Assembly: GCF_004348335.1 (NCBI RefSeq)
Contig: NZ_SMJW01000026.1
Span: forward strand, 1-46,709
Origin: Actinomadura bangladeshensis
GTDB taxonomy: Bacteria > Actinomycetota > Actinomycetes > Streptosporangiales > Streptosporangiaceae
DNA: 46,709 nucleotides
Direction of reading: 5' to 3'
Of the stretch, positions 17,501 to 24,520 are shown in pieces. The notes beneath the pieces were generated by a model. That model saw nothing but the letters and a program-made list of their open reading frames with translations, was not told the origin of the DNA and did not search any database. The position numbers and the translations under genes were made by a program. Positions within the stretch are counted from its first letter, which is position 1. Each line of letters begins with the position of its first letter.

Positions 17501-20500
17501 TGATCTTCCCGGCGGCGTCGGTGACCGAGGCGACGTCACCGGTGTGGAAGTAGGCGATGGTGTTGACGGCCCCGCCCGGGGACACCGTCTTGTACGGCAG
17601 CCCGGCGGGCGCGAACCCGGTGTCGGCGGCGGCGACGGTGGTGCCGTCGGTGTAGGAGATCTTGGTCGTGCGGCCGTTCGGGAACCCGGCGACCGGCGGT
17701 GTCGTCACGGCGGTGCGGTTGCCGGCGTCGTCGTAGGTATAGGACGTCTTGTACGTGTCGTCGGACGGCCCCGACGACCGCCCGTCCCGCACGGTGGCGA
17801 CCAGGTCGTTCTTGGGGTCGGGCGTCAGTTGCGTGCTCGTGTCGTCGGGCAGGTACGTCGTGTACGTCGTGGAGCACTTCTGCGCGGCCTGGTCCTGGCA
17901 GGTAGTCTCGGAGACGGTGTTGCCGCGCGCGTCGTGCCCGGTGGTCGTCACGTTCCCGTTGGGGTCGGTGACGGTGTGGAGGTAGCCGCCGGAGTCGTAG
18001 CCGAAGGTCGTCCGGTTGCCGAGGCCGTCGGTTTCGGAGATCGGGCGGTTGCCGTTGCCGGGGTCGTACTGGCGCACGAGCGTCTTGCCGCCGGGGTCGG
18101 TGAGGTCGACGGTCGTGGTCGGGGAGAGGCCGCGCGAGTTGCGGCCCGAGGTGAAGTGCCGGACGACGTCCTCGCCGGACAGTTGCGAGTGGTAGAACGC
18201 GAACTCGGCGATCGACCCGGTGAAGTACCCGGTGGTGACGGCGGGATGGGACGGCCACGCTCCGCCGGAGATGCCGGCGCCGACGTAGACGTAGTTGACC
18301 GAGGTCGTGACCAGCGCGGCGCTCAGCGAGCCCTGGGCGACGCCGTCCAGGTAGAGGGTCTGCTTGTTCGTCCCGGCGGCGAGGGCGACGTGATGCCAGA
18401 CGCCGTCGTTGACCTTGTGCCCGGAGATGAGGACCTTGCTGGTCCCGTCGGTGTCCCAGAACTTGCCGTGCATCTTGCCATCGGTGCCGACGTAGAGGGC
18501 GGGGACGAAGTTGCCCGAGACGGGGCCGACCGGTTCGGACTCCTCGTCGAACAGAACGCCGCCCGCCGTGTTGCCGGCCGGGACCTTGAACCACATCTCG
18601 ATCGAGCCGGGCGAGGTCTGCACCCGGTCGTCGACCGGCAGCCGCACGAGCGAAGACGTGCCGTTGAACGCGGCCGCCGTGGCATCGTCGAACGGTCCGT
18701 CCGCGCCCAGCGTGACGTTCGAGTACTCCGCCGTCGCGGAGTTGGTCTCCCCTACGGCCTGGGCCGCGCCCGCAGCCTCGCCGAACCGGTAGTAGGTCGC
18801 GGGCTGCGAGCCGAGCACCGCCGCCCGGTACACGTTCGAGGTGCCGGTCACGGCGGGAGCTGCCAGGTTCCACGAGCCGCCGTTCTCGTCGGTGACGTGG
18901 GTGACGGTCGACGTCAGCGGGTCGTACGACACCGTCGCGTAGGTGTCGCCGGACGGCTTGGTGACCGAGGTGAGCAGGCTCGTCGGCTGCTTCCCGCTGT
19001 TGTACAGCGCGGTGACATCGGCCTGGACGAGGGGCTCGCCGAACAGCGCCACATCGGCCATCGAACCGTTGAAGTAGGTGCCGTAGACGGTGTAGGACGA
19101 CGTGCTGTAGTGGGGCTGGTCGGGCCATTTCCAGCCGAGGTAGCCGGTGCCGAGGTAGTGGTGCCTCAGCGAGGACGGCTGGAAGTTGAAGGCGAAGGAC
19201 GACGCCCCCGGCCCGGTACCGACCTTGGTGCCGTCCAGCCACATCGTCTGGCCGGTCGATGAACCCGTCAGCACGACGTGGTGCCAGGCACCGTCGGCGA
19301 CGGAACCGGACGTGCTGATGGGGTTCGGGCTCTCCCCGTCCCACCAGAAGGTGCCTTTCAGCTTGCCGTCCGTCCCGATGTAGAGGGCGGGTGTGAAGTC
19401 GCCCCTGGTGTTGCTGGGCTTGATCTCCACATCGGAGTAGGACAGCAGCACGCCCGGCCCCTGCGACGTCTTGAACCACATCGACACCGACTCGGTGGTG
19501 GACACGCCCATGTTCAGGTCGGGCAGGCTCACCTTGGACGACGTCCCGTTGAATCCGGCGGCGGTCGCGGTCCCGGGGATGAGCGGACCCGGCTGCCCGA
19601 GCGTCACGTCCGAGTAGGTGCCGTTGTCGGTGCCCTCATGGAGCAGGACGGCGCTCGCCGCCGTCGTTCCGGAGGACTCCGCCAGCGGCCAGAACGACGA
19701 CGCGCCCTCGTCGAGGACCTGCTCATGGTGGGGCGACGCGCTCTGGTAGCCGTACCGGGTGCAGGCCGGGGCGGTGTCCTCCGGTGAGCACACCGAGGTG
19801 AGCCGGTCGGCGGTGTAGGAGTAGGTCCAGGTCTGCGCGGTCGACGTGTCGCCCGGATCGGACGGGTCGGTGACGACCGTCGCCACATGCGGGCTCGTGG
19901 CGTCCTGCGGCGTGGACCAGGTCAGGTGCAGCGACCGCCCGGACGCCTGCGACGTCATCGCGGTGATGTGCCCGGACGCCCAGGTGAAGTCCACCGTCCG
20001 GTCCGAGGCGTCGGCCACGGAGGTGATGCCGTAGGCGCCGGAGCCGAGCGACTGCCCGAAGGTGTAGACGGTGTCGTTCTTGTCGGTCAGCCGGTAGCCG
20101 CCGCCGCTGATCGCGGTGAACGTCGCGAACCGCCCGGACGGCGGGCTGAACGAGCCGTCGGAGTTCTTCCCGAATCCGACCGTGGCGCCGTTCGGGTAGG
20201 TGACCGCGACGCTGCGGACGGCCCCGGACGGGGTGTACCACTCGGTCGCCTTCGCGTCGAAGACGCTCGACCAGCCCGTCCCGAAGGCGCCCGAGGCGCG
20301 CGGGTCTCGGGAGTTGTAGTCGCGGACCACCGAGAGGCTCGGCCCGACCGTCGCCACGTCCGCGTCCGTCGCCGTGGAGGTGTAGTTCCCGATCGCGGGG
20401 TCGAAGTCGTGCTCGGAGTTCTGCGCCAGGCTCGATGTGACCGTCGGCTGCGGCACGCTCATGACCAGCTGGTTCAGGGGTGGCGCCGCCGAATAGTTCG

Positions 20501-22574
20501 TGCCGTCGAAGGCGACCGCGCCCCAGTAGTAGGTGTGGCCCCATTTCAGCTTGCCGGCGGGCACTTTCCACGTGGCGGTCGAGGAGTCTCCCGGCGGGGT
20601 CAGCAGCCCGGAGTCGGCGACCGTCTTCCCATCGGCGTCGAGGACGCGGAACTGGAGCTTCACCGTGACCGCCAGGTTGGGGTCGCGGCCGCCCCAGGCG
20701 GTCAGCTGCGGTGTCAGGGTGTCGGCGCGGTGGCCGCTGGCCGGGATCTGGCCGTACACCTGCGGGAGCATCGCGCCGGTGTAGGTGAGGGACAGGGTCG
20801 GTGTGCCGGTCGGGGCGAAGGCGGTGTTGAACTGCTTCCAGTGCAGGCTGTCGGACGTGGCGGCGTACAGGGCGAGCCCGTAGTCGTTGCCGCCGTTGGC
20901 CCAGTTGTTGAACGTGCCGGTCGACAGGTTGACCGTGACCCAGTCGCCCACGTTCCGGTCGGCGCCGGTGTTCGCGCAGGCGTGCGGGACGTTCGGGGTG
21001 GCGTACCCGATCGAGCCGCCGTGCGACGGCCCCGGGTAGGAGACGACCGTGGAGGGCGACCAGTCCTCGGTGACGGCGGCGACGTCGAACCGCTCGGCCG
21101 TGCAGGTGGACGCCCAGGTGTCGAAGAGCGTGAGCTGCGCCGCGGAGACGGAGACCTGGGAGCCGTCGATCCCGGCGCGCGGGAACGTCAGGAACGAGTT
21201 GGCGCTGTGCGGGCCGGCGTCCCAGGACCCGACCTTGATGGTCTCCTCGGTCGAGTGGTCGCCGGGGTCGATCCCCGATTCGGCGTAGGTGGTCGACCAG
21301 GTCAGCAGGTTGCTGTAGGACGGGTCGACGGTCACGGGGAACACGCGCTCGGGGGCGTGCAGCCACGTCTCGTCGAGCGTGACCGTCAGCGCGGGCTTCC
21401 CGTCGGCCTCGGTGAGGTCGTAGGTCACGGCATGCGTGCTCGCCCCCTCGCCCGACCGCTTATCGATCTTGGAGTCGTAGGCGTATCCGGCGGGGATCCG
21501 GCCGGCGGCCTTGCCGGAGCCGTCCACCAGCTCGATCGACCCGTCGGCGGCCTTGCGTGCCTTGAGGCCCGTGAGCTTCAGCGGGAACACCCAGACGTTC
21601 GACGCGTCCGCCGAGTGCAGGACGATCGACTCCTTCAGGCCGGTCGCGGTCGGCCACACCGACAGGTCGGTGGACGGGAGCACCCGCGGATAGGTGACCA
21701 CGGAGCCCGACACGGCCGGGGCGACCGGCGCCGCGCCCTGCAGCGCGTAGGCCAGCCGCCGGCCGTCGTCGCCCTCCACCTGGGCCAGCCGCGCGTCGGA
21801 CGCCGTGGGCGCGAAGCTCACCCCGAGCGCGTTGGCCCGCTCGTGCCAGCGCCGGTCGCCGCCCTGCCGGACGGTGGTGTCGATCGGCTGCCAGTCGCCG
21901 TTCCCGTCCCGGTAGTTGATCGGGCTCTGCGCGAACTTGCGGGTGTGCGAGCCGTCGGCGTTGCGGTAGTAGTCGGTCGTCGCGGTGGACTTCGCGGCGT
22001 CCCGGCGGCTGGTGCTCGCGGCGAAGCCGACCTTGCCGTGGCCGCTGCGCCCCTGCGGGACCTTCCGTCCGCCGGCCTTGTAGGCGGGCAGTTCGCCCTT
22101 CGCGTGGCCGGGCTCGCGCCCCGTGCCCCGGCCGCCCCGGGTCGCGGCGGCCGTCGCCGAGTGGGAGCGTCCGGCCGCGGTCCCGGACTTCTGCCGCGGC
22201 AGGCGCCCGAAGTGCGGAACGGGGTCGCCGGTCAGCCACCCGAACATCCCGGTGACGCCCGCGAACGACACCTCCGGCATGCCCTCGGCCGCGATGGCGG
22301 GCTGCTCGGTGGCCATCAGCGCCAGGGCGACGCACAGGAGGATCGCGGTCCGCCTGGCCGCCGCACTCCGGCGGATGGCGCGCACCGCGCCCGGCCCGTA
22401 GCGCGGCCGCCGGGGGGCGCGCGGGCGCCGCAGCCACAGCGCGAGGCGGTACAGCGCGCCGCCCGCGTAGGCGCCCGCCGCGGCGACGAGGCCGAGCGCG
22501 ACGACCACGATCACGATGCCCAGAACCTGCGCGTTCGGCACCGCCCACCCGGCCTCTCCTGGAGCCGTAGTCAC
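11592..22574 (-). CDS. Giant Rhs/YD-repeat polymorphic toxin with HINT and C-terminal toxin tip
   Basis: About 3,660 aa from GTG 22574 (an in-frame TTG at 22658 and GTG at 22541 are alternatives). Order by residue: membrane segment about 15-40; Arg-rich stretch; second hydrophobic, signal-like segment about 77-97; DNRLRE-like region about 420-600; LamG-like domains about 980-1170, 1250-1470 and 1995-2190; YD repeats to about 3060, ending in the RHS core motif (YNPAVGQFQNKD, then NPFAYVGDNPLLGTDPTG). Next come a Lys/Ala-rich helical stretch (about 3080-3190), a Gly/Ala-rich hydrophobic region (about 3205-3365) and HINT from Cys in KCHSF to VLVHNC. The 136-residue tip has GHASIRI, a later LHIHQ, and NSCVTICGTMLRAGG. 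This His-before-Cys order suggests a permuted papain/NlpC-like hydrolase. The shell is thought to encase the toxin and HINT to release it. Ankyrin immunity follows. Confidence 0.92.
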   Translation of the reverse strand: MTTAPGEAGWAVPNAQVLGIVIVVVALGLVAAAGAYAGGALYRLALWLRRPRAPRRPRYGPGAVRAIRRSAAARRTAILLCVALALMATEQPAIAAEGMPEVSFAGVTGMFGWLTGDPVPHFGRLPRQKSGTAAGRSHSATAAATRGGRGTGREPGHAKGELPAYKAGGRKVPQGRSGHGKVGFAASTSRRDAAKSTATTDYYRNADGSHTRKFAQSPINYRDGNGDWQPIDTTVRQGGDRRWHERANALGVSFAPTASDARLAQVEGDDGRRLAYALQGAAPVAPAVSGSVVTYPRVLPSTDLSVWPTATGLKESIVLHSADASNVWVFPLKLTGLKARKAADGSIELVDGSGKAAGRIPAGYAYDSKIDKRSGEGASTHAVTYDLTEADGKPALTVTLDETWLHAPERVFPVTVDPSYSNLLTWSTTYAESGIDPGDHSTEETIKVGSWDAGPHSANSFLTFPRAGIDGSQVSVSAAQLTLFDTWASTCTAERFDVAAVTEDWSPSTVVSYPGPSHGGSIGYATPNVPHACANTGADRNVGDWVTVNLSTGTFNNWANGGNDYGLALYAATSDSLHWKQFNTAFAPTGTPTLSLTYTGAMLPQVYGQIPASGHRADTLTPQLTAWGGRDPNLAVTVKLQFRVLDADGKTVADSGLLTPPGDSSTATWKVPAGKLKWGHTYYWGAVAFDGTNYSAAPPLNQLVMSVPQPTVTSSLAQNSEHDFDPAIGNYTSTATDADVATVGPSLSVVRDYNSRDPRASGAFGTGWSSVFDAKATEWYTPSGAVRSVAVTYPNGATVGFGKNSDGSFSPPSGRFATFTAISGGGYRLTDKNDTVYTFGQSLGSGAYGITSVADASDRTVDFTWASGHITAMTSQASGRSLHLTWSTPQDATSPHVATVVTDPSDPGDTSTAQTWTYSYTADRLTSVCSPEDTAPACTRYGYQSASPHHEQVLDEGASSFWPLAESSGTTAASAVLLHEGTDNGTYSDVTLGQPGPLIPGTATAAGFNGTSSKVSLPDLNMGVSTTESVSMWFKTSQGPGVLLSYSDVEIKPSNTRGDFTPALYIGTDGKLKGTFWWDGESPNPISTSGSVADGAWHHVVLTGSSTGQTMWLDGTKVGTGPGASSFAFNFQPSSLRHHYLGTGYLGWKWPDQPHYSTSSYTVYGTYFNGSMADVALFGEPLVQADVTALYNSGKQPTSLLTSVTKPSGDTYATVSYDPLTSTVTHVTDENGGSWNLAAPAVTGTSNVYRAAVLGSQPATYYRFGEAAGAAQAVGETNSATAEYSNVTLGADGPFDDATAAAFNGTSSLVRLPVDDRVQTSPGSIEMWFKVPAGNTAGGVLFDEESEPVGPVSGNFVPALYVGTDGKMHGKFWDTDGTSKVLISGHKVNDGVWHHVALAAGTNKQTLYLDGVAQGSLSAALVTTSVNYVYVGAGISGGAWPSHPAVTTGYFTGSIAEFAFYHSQLSGEDVVRHFTSGRNSRGLSPTTTVDLTDPGGKTLVRQYDPGNGNRPISETDGLGNRTTFGYDSGGYLHTVTDPNGNVTTTGHDARGNTVSETTCQDQAAQKCSTTYTTYLPDDTSTQLTPDPKNDLVATVRDGRSSGPSDDTYKTSYTYDDAGNRTAVTTPPVAGFPNGRTTKISYTDGTTVAAADTGFAPAGLPYKTVSPGGAVNTIAYFHTGDVASVTDAAGKITRYTYDGLGHVLTSTEVSDTYPAGLTTSYVYNAMGQVVTETDPPVTNRVTGAVHTAQTTRVYNANGDVTSETVADTTGGDASRTTLTGYNTHGQITSRTDPLGRVTEYTYDAYGNKATEKSPGGITVAYTFNPSGQELTQTLKNYTGDPNDPQDAKDLVESSRSYDPAGRLAALTDSMGNTTSYTYTDNDLVATVTRTDADGNSPFVERSTTYDAAGNPVQQVTNNGATVTTATLDAADRPTKTVVDPDKERRTTTISYNPDDQVAQRVQTDLDGWWYSTSFTYDPMGRMTSSVLGGDHPDHPVAWWKLDQTSGESVPDSSGVGNDAHVGTGVTWADQGAVFPGTAGQEIATNGPVLDTSQSFSVSAWVKMAATPSTGYQTVASQDGNRASGFFLQYSGYAGKWAFSRSASDTDGASGIRAFSTQTPAAGTWTHLVAVSNSEDGSMTLYVDGAAEGTAVDPTPFNTSGPMVLGRGKYNGAATDLLNGSVANVQVYDRVLTADEVSSLYGKGRGGGTVHSWHTATTTWELDQRGLPTKMTDPKVRNTHYTYDEAGRLAITSLPTINTETGGGAPVVAHPIVTTGYDTFGEKTELQDPGGNVSTIAYDAARQQVSTTLPDYTPPGGTSPITAVASRAYDLDGNVTDVTDPLGKTTHYDYTQLGDVATITDASGGVTKTVYDTNGDVLSTTTPTGAQTQQTYDHLGRTLTSTVLDRLPTPTAATTTYSYTASNDNRGGTWLAAETTPEGATTTYGYDHMGELVKATDPAGAVTQYRRNLLGQVTKEIRDDGTATRYTLNQFGQPTTTMELDTDGTTLAVGTAAYDSMGQLSSATDARGHTTTFTRDGVGNITSEVQPVDATHSITTSFGYDAAGNRTRFTDGRGNSWIYGYNSWNKPESVLEPATATYTSAGDRTSTVAYDAAGRPVTNTLPGGVTVTTGYDDLGRVTNQSGNGADAPTPDRTFTYDHDGRMLTAATSAAGSAPSTSETFTYNDRGLLLTASGSAGASSFAYNKDGLPTSRTDAAGTTSYTYDVADRLSTLADPATGTTLTYGYDDLSQLTSIAYGSGGDTRAYTYDHRHRLTGDTLKTSAGATIASIAYGYDENGNETSKTTTGFGGTVQNTYAYDWANRLTSWDNGTAVTPYEYDDSGNRTRVGGDVYTYDARDQLTSDGTNSYTYTARGTLSAQTTPTQSLTATSDAYGQQVTVAAPAGTQTYVTDALGRVVTANSTASPNRTFVYSGAANTLASDGTNTYTRTPDDSLVGIGTPAGGSGVLAYLDQHDDVVGNFSATGAVLTGSAAYDPLGNVTNSTTMSGRLGYQSGWTDDTTGKVNMAARWYNPAVGQFQNKDTVALDPIPDPAQANPFAYVGDNPLLGTDPTGHCWSGFGLVCKAASAVNRHVIQPIWNVIKWGAHKVQQGVSWTARHVAHIVTDSFKSLGRQLQVLAQEIKDLKHELHQQIVRAKAAAKRAAARARKAAAQAKKRAIDAYNKAYNLGKYSVSKLQKAVHTSATFVKHHGAAIASIALATVTFIGCEAVVGVPTAGVGAVAGAAGCGMLAGMVGGAIDQGSKCMKGQKGACSAGSFGKSILIGGVGGAIGGALGGSLGGKLAQSALGRILPRVATDALEGATIGGLSGGATGALDYGLTCRERSGGCTWSGAAGAAGTGAAFGAIGGAAFGAAGGRLARSKCHSFTAATPVLMADGSSKPISKIKAGDKVVASVPGGHTEKHKVERVIVTRTDHDFVDLTIATSHPGRGPPATLTTTATHPFYDITQSAFVDAAHIKQGDKLQQPDGTTATVKKTHRYTTTQVTYDLTINGLHTYYVEAGTTPVLVHNCDRTATVYLHPADESGIGHASIRINGRNESLHIHQVAPEGMEGPTYVQRWRGPVPEGSESYTFDLPLVDRALAQARGALKLSSGRDRESLGRYNIATNSCVTICGTMLRAGGVSEVPRNSAKIILWLKGLPYDDLPD
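12003..12445. repeat. HINT-coding repeat copy A (within the rhs gene)
   Basis: This 443-bp block encodes the HINT autoprotease between its first catalytic residue and the His-Asn-Cys junction. It recurs as copy B at 10606-11048 (nearly complete), copy C at 7781-8072 and copy D at 5899-6163 (partial). All copies are in the same orientation. Confidence 0.92.
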
Positions 22575-22612
22575 AAAGCGACAATCCAGCTCAATGTGAA
22601 CTTTTCTCCCAT
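22571..22612 (-). CDS. Possible 13-aa leader peptide coupled to rhs
   Basis: An ATG at 22612 opens a 13-codon frame (MGEKFTLSWIVAL) whose TGA overlaps the GTG proposed as the rhs start, giving GTGA. The rhs GTG itself has no clear ribosome binding site, so coupled initiation would make sense. A GGAAG lies just before the ATG but closer than ideal. This is speculative; the overlap may be chance. Confidence 0.25.
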   Translation of the reverse strand: MGEKFTLSWIVAL

Positions 22613-22645
22613 AACTTCCAAACAGCCGGAAAGTAACCCCGTGAA

Positions 22646-22658
22646 TTGCACTGTGCAA
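22646..22658. promoter_or_regulatory. Palindrome TTGCACTGTGCAA upstream of rhs
   Basis: A perfect 6-bp inverted repeat with a one-base centre (TTGCAC T GTGCAA) in the 220-bp divergent gap between rhs and the BMP-like gene. It may be an operator or overlap a -35 element. No regulator is identified; the remainder of this gap shows nothing else distinct. Confidence 0.35.
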
Positions 22659-22795
22659 GACTCCGGCCGGGCCGTTGGCCGGATCCGGTAAGCGGCGTTT
22701 TCGTGATCGTCGGCAGGGGGAGAACGATCATCCGGAAACGGTCGCGCGGCTCGCGCCGAGGCCGGCCGACGCTCCGGAAGAGACGAGGCACCCCC

Positions 22796-23401
22796 ATGCC
22801 GGCATCCCGCATACGTCCCCCCGACCAGCGGCGACGCGGTTCCGGCGCGGCCCGTCCGCCGGTGGTCGAGGCGGTGGTCCGGTGGGCGGCGGCCGGGCTC
22901 GACCGGTGGAAACGCCTCGCGCCGAAGTGGCGGGCCGCCATCGCGGCGGCCCTCGCCGCGGTGGTGGCGGCAGGGGTCTGGCTCGCGCTGCCGACACCGT
23001 CGGACGAACCGCGCGCCCGGCAGTACCTGGCGTTCAAGGCGTGCCTGCTGACCGACTCCCACGGCATCGCCGGGAAGGAGGCCGCGCCCGTCTGGGAGGG
23101 GATGCGGCGGGCGTCGCTGAAGACCCACGCCAAGATCCAGTACCTCGCCGTGCCGGACCCGGCGACGGTCGCGAACGCGCGGCCCTACCTGGCGAGCCTC
23201 GTGCAGCGGCAGTGCGGCGTCATCATCGCGGCCGGGGAGCTGGCCACCGACACCGTCACCGCCAACGCCCGCAATTTCGCCACAGCGCACTTCGTCGTGC
23301 TCGGGACGGCGGGTGCGGCTGAGAACGTCCGTGCGGTGCGGGTGTCGGGGACGCCCGTGGCCGCCGCCGTCGAGCGCGTCGTGTCCGAGGCGGTCACCTG
23401 A
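22796..23401 (+). CDS. Membrane-anchored BMP-like (periplasmic-binding-fold) small protein
   Basis: A 201-aa protein. An Arg/Pro-rich N-terminus is followed by one hydrophobic segment (about residues 48-66) and an extracytoplasmic domain of about 130 residues. The domain begins KACLLTDSHGIAGKEAAPVWEGM and continues through AKIQYLAVPD and QCGVIIAAGEL. This resembles the N-terminal lobe of BMP/Med-type substrate-binding proteins, far shorter than a complete binding protein. ATG 22796 has a GAGG ribosome site about eight bases upstream; the longer open frame to 22646 is not used. Convergent with the nucleotidyltransferase. The ligand is unknown; it could sense or scaffold rather than transport. 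Confidence 0.6.
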   Translation: MPASRIRPPDQRRRGSGAARPPVVEAVVRWAAAGLDRWKRLAPKWRAAIAAALAAVVAAGVWLALPTPSDEPRARQYLAFKACLLTDSHGIAGKEAAPVWEGMRRASLKTHAKIQYLAVPDPATVANARPYLASLVQRQCGVIIAAGELATDTVTANARNFATAHFVVLGTAGAAENVRAVRVSGTPVAAAVERVVSEAVT

Positions 23402-23416
23402 TGCGGGAGGGCGGGG

Positions 23417-24484
23417 TCAGGCGTCGGTGGAGAAGCGGATCGCGGTCGGGGGGAGTTCGATGCCGGGCCAGACGCGCAGGCCGGGGCGCAGTTCGTTGCC
23501 GGGGCCCACTACCGCGCCGTCGCCCAGGACCACGCCGTCCAGGACGGCGCCGGGGCCCACCCGGGCGCCTCGGCTCAGCACCGAGTCGCAGACCGTGGCG
23601 CCTTCGGCGACGAAGGCGTCCTCCAGGAGGACGCTGCCGACGACGGTGGCCCCTGCCTCGACCACGGCGTTGCGGCCGACTGTGGTGCCGCCGCGCACCA
23701 CCGCGCCCGCCGCGACCCGGGAACCCGCGAGGGCCAGGCGCTCGCCCGGGTCACCGGGCATGGCGGGAGAGGCCAGGGCGCCGAGGACGAGGTCTCGCGA
23801 GCCCTGCACGAAGGCTTCGGGGGTTCCGACGTCCAGCCAGTAGGCCGACTCCACGTGGCCCATGACCAGGGCGCCCGACGAGATCAGGGACGGGAACGTC
23901 TCGCGCTCGACCGACACGACCTCCTCCTCGGGGATCGTGTCGATGGCGGAGCGGCGGAAGACGTAGCAGCCCGCGTTGATCTGGTTCGTGACCGGATGCG
24001 GGGTCTTCTCCAGGAAGGCGGTGACGCGGCCGTCCGGGGAGGTGGGGACGCAGCCGAAGCGGGACGGGTCGTCCACCTCGGTGAGGTGCAGGGTGACCGC
24101 GGCGGCGGCCTCCTCGTGCAGCTTGACCTGGGCACGGACGTCGTGGCCCGACAGGATGTCGCCGTTGAGGATCAGGACGGGGTCGTCCGGGCCGCAGGTC
24201 AGGGCGCGGGCCGCGTTGCGGATGGCGCCGCCGGTGCCGAGCGGCTCCTTCTCGGTGACGTAGGCGAGATCGACGCCGTAGGCGTGCGAGCCGAAGGCCG
24301 CCTCGAACATCTCGGCGCGGTAGGACGTGGCGAACACGATCCGCTCGACGCCGGACGCGTGGGCGCGCGCCAGCTGGTGCGCGAGGAACGCCACGCCCGC
24401 GGTGGGCAGCAGGGGCTTCGGGGTGGAGATCGTCAGCGGGCGCAGGCGGGTGCCCTGGCCCCCCACCAGGAGGATCGCTTCCAC
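23417..24484 (-). CDS. Sugar-1-phosphate nucleotidyltransferase (mannose-1-phosphate guanylyltransferase type)
   Basis: A 355-aa enzyme. The N-terminal Rossmann-like nucleotidyltransferase domain shows LVGGQGTRLRPLT (nucleotide binding), PKPLLP, NGDIL (metal Asp) and EKEPLGTGGA. The C-terminal part is a left-handed beta-helix of hexapeptide repeats (from about residue 250, for example AGAVVRGGTTVGRNAVVEAG). This two-domain form is typical of GDP-mannose pyrophosphorylase-like and glucose-1-phosphate nucleotidyltransferases. The exact sugar is not readable, though the mannose type is my best guess. It would supply activated sugar to the glycosyltransferases of this locus. Transcribed after the GT4 gene, 36 bases apart. 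Confidence 0.82.
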   Translation of the reverse strand: MEAILLVGGQGTRLRPLTISTPKPLLPTAGVAFLAHQLARAHASGVERIVFATSYRAEMFEAAFGSHAYGVDLAYVTEKEPLGTGGAIRNAARALTCGPDDPVLILNGDILSGHDVRAQVKLHEEAAAAVTLHLTEVDDPSRFGCVPTSPDGRVTAFLEKTPHPVTNQINAGCYVFRRSAIDTIPEEEVVSVERETFPSLISSGALVMGHVESAYWLDVGTPEAFVQGSRDLVLGALASPAMPGDPGERLALAGSRVAAGAVVRGGTTVGRNAVVEAGATVVGSVLLEDAFVAEGATVCDSVLSRGARVGPGAVLDGVVLGDGAVVGPGNELRPGLRVWPGIELPPTAIRFSTDA

Positions 24485-24520
24485 TGGCTTCCTTTCTCCA
24501 CGCGCGCGGTTGGAGAGAGC

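Noticed and set aside
13345..20400. Regularly spaced short repeats inside rhs, considered as a CRISPR or tandem DNA repeat
   Set aside because: They are the degenerate codons of YD protein repeats, without uniform repeat or spacer lengths.
12963..22691. Very long plus-strand open frames opposite the rhs gene (for example 13935-17258, 17340-19262, 19887-22691)
   Set aside because: They are Val/Gly/Arg-rich, lack any recognisable domain and are antisense shadows of the high-GC YD-repeat gene.
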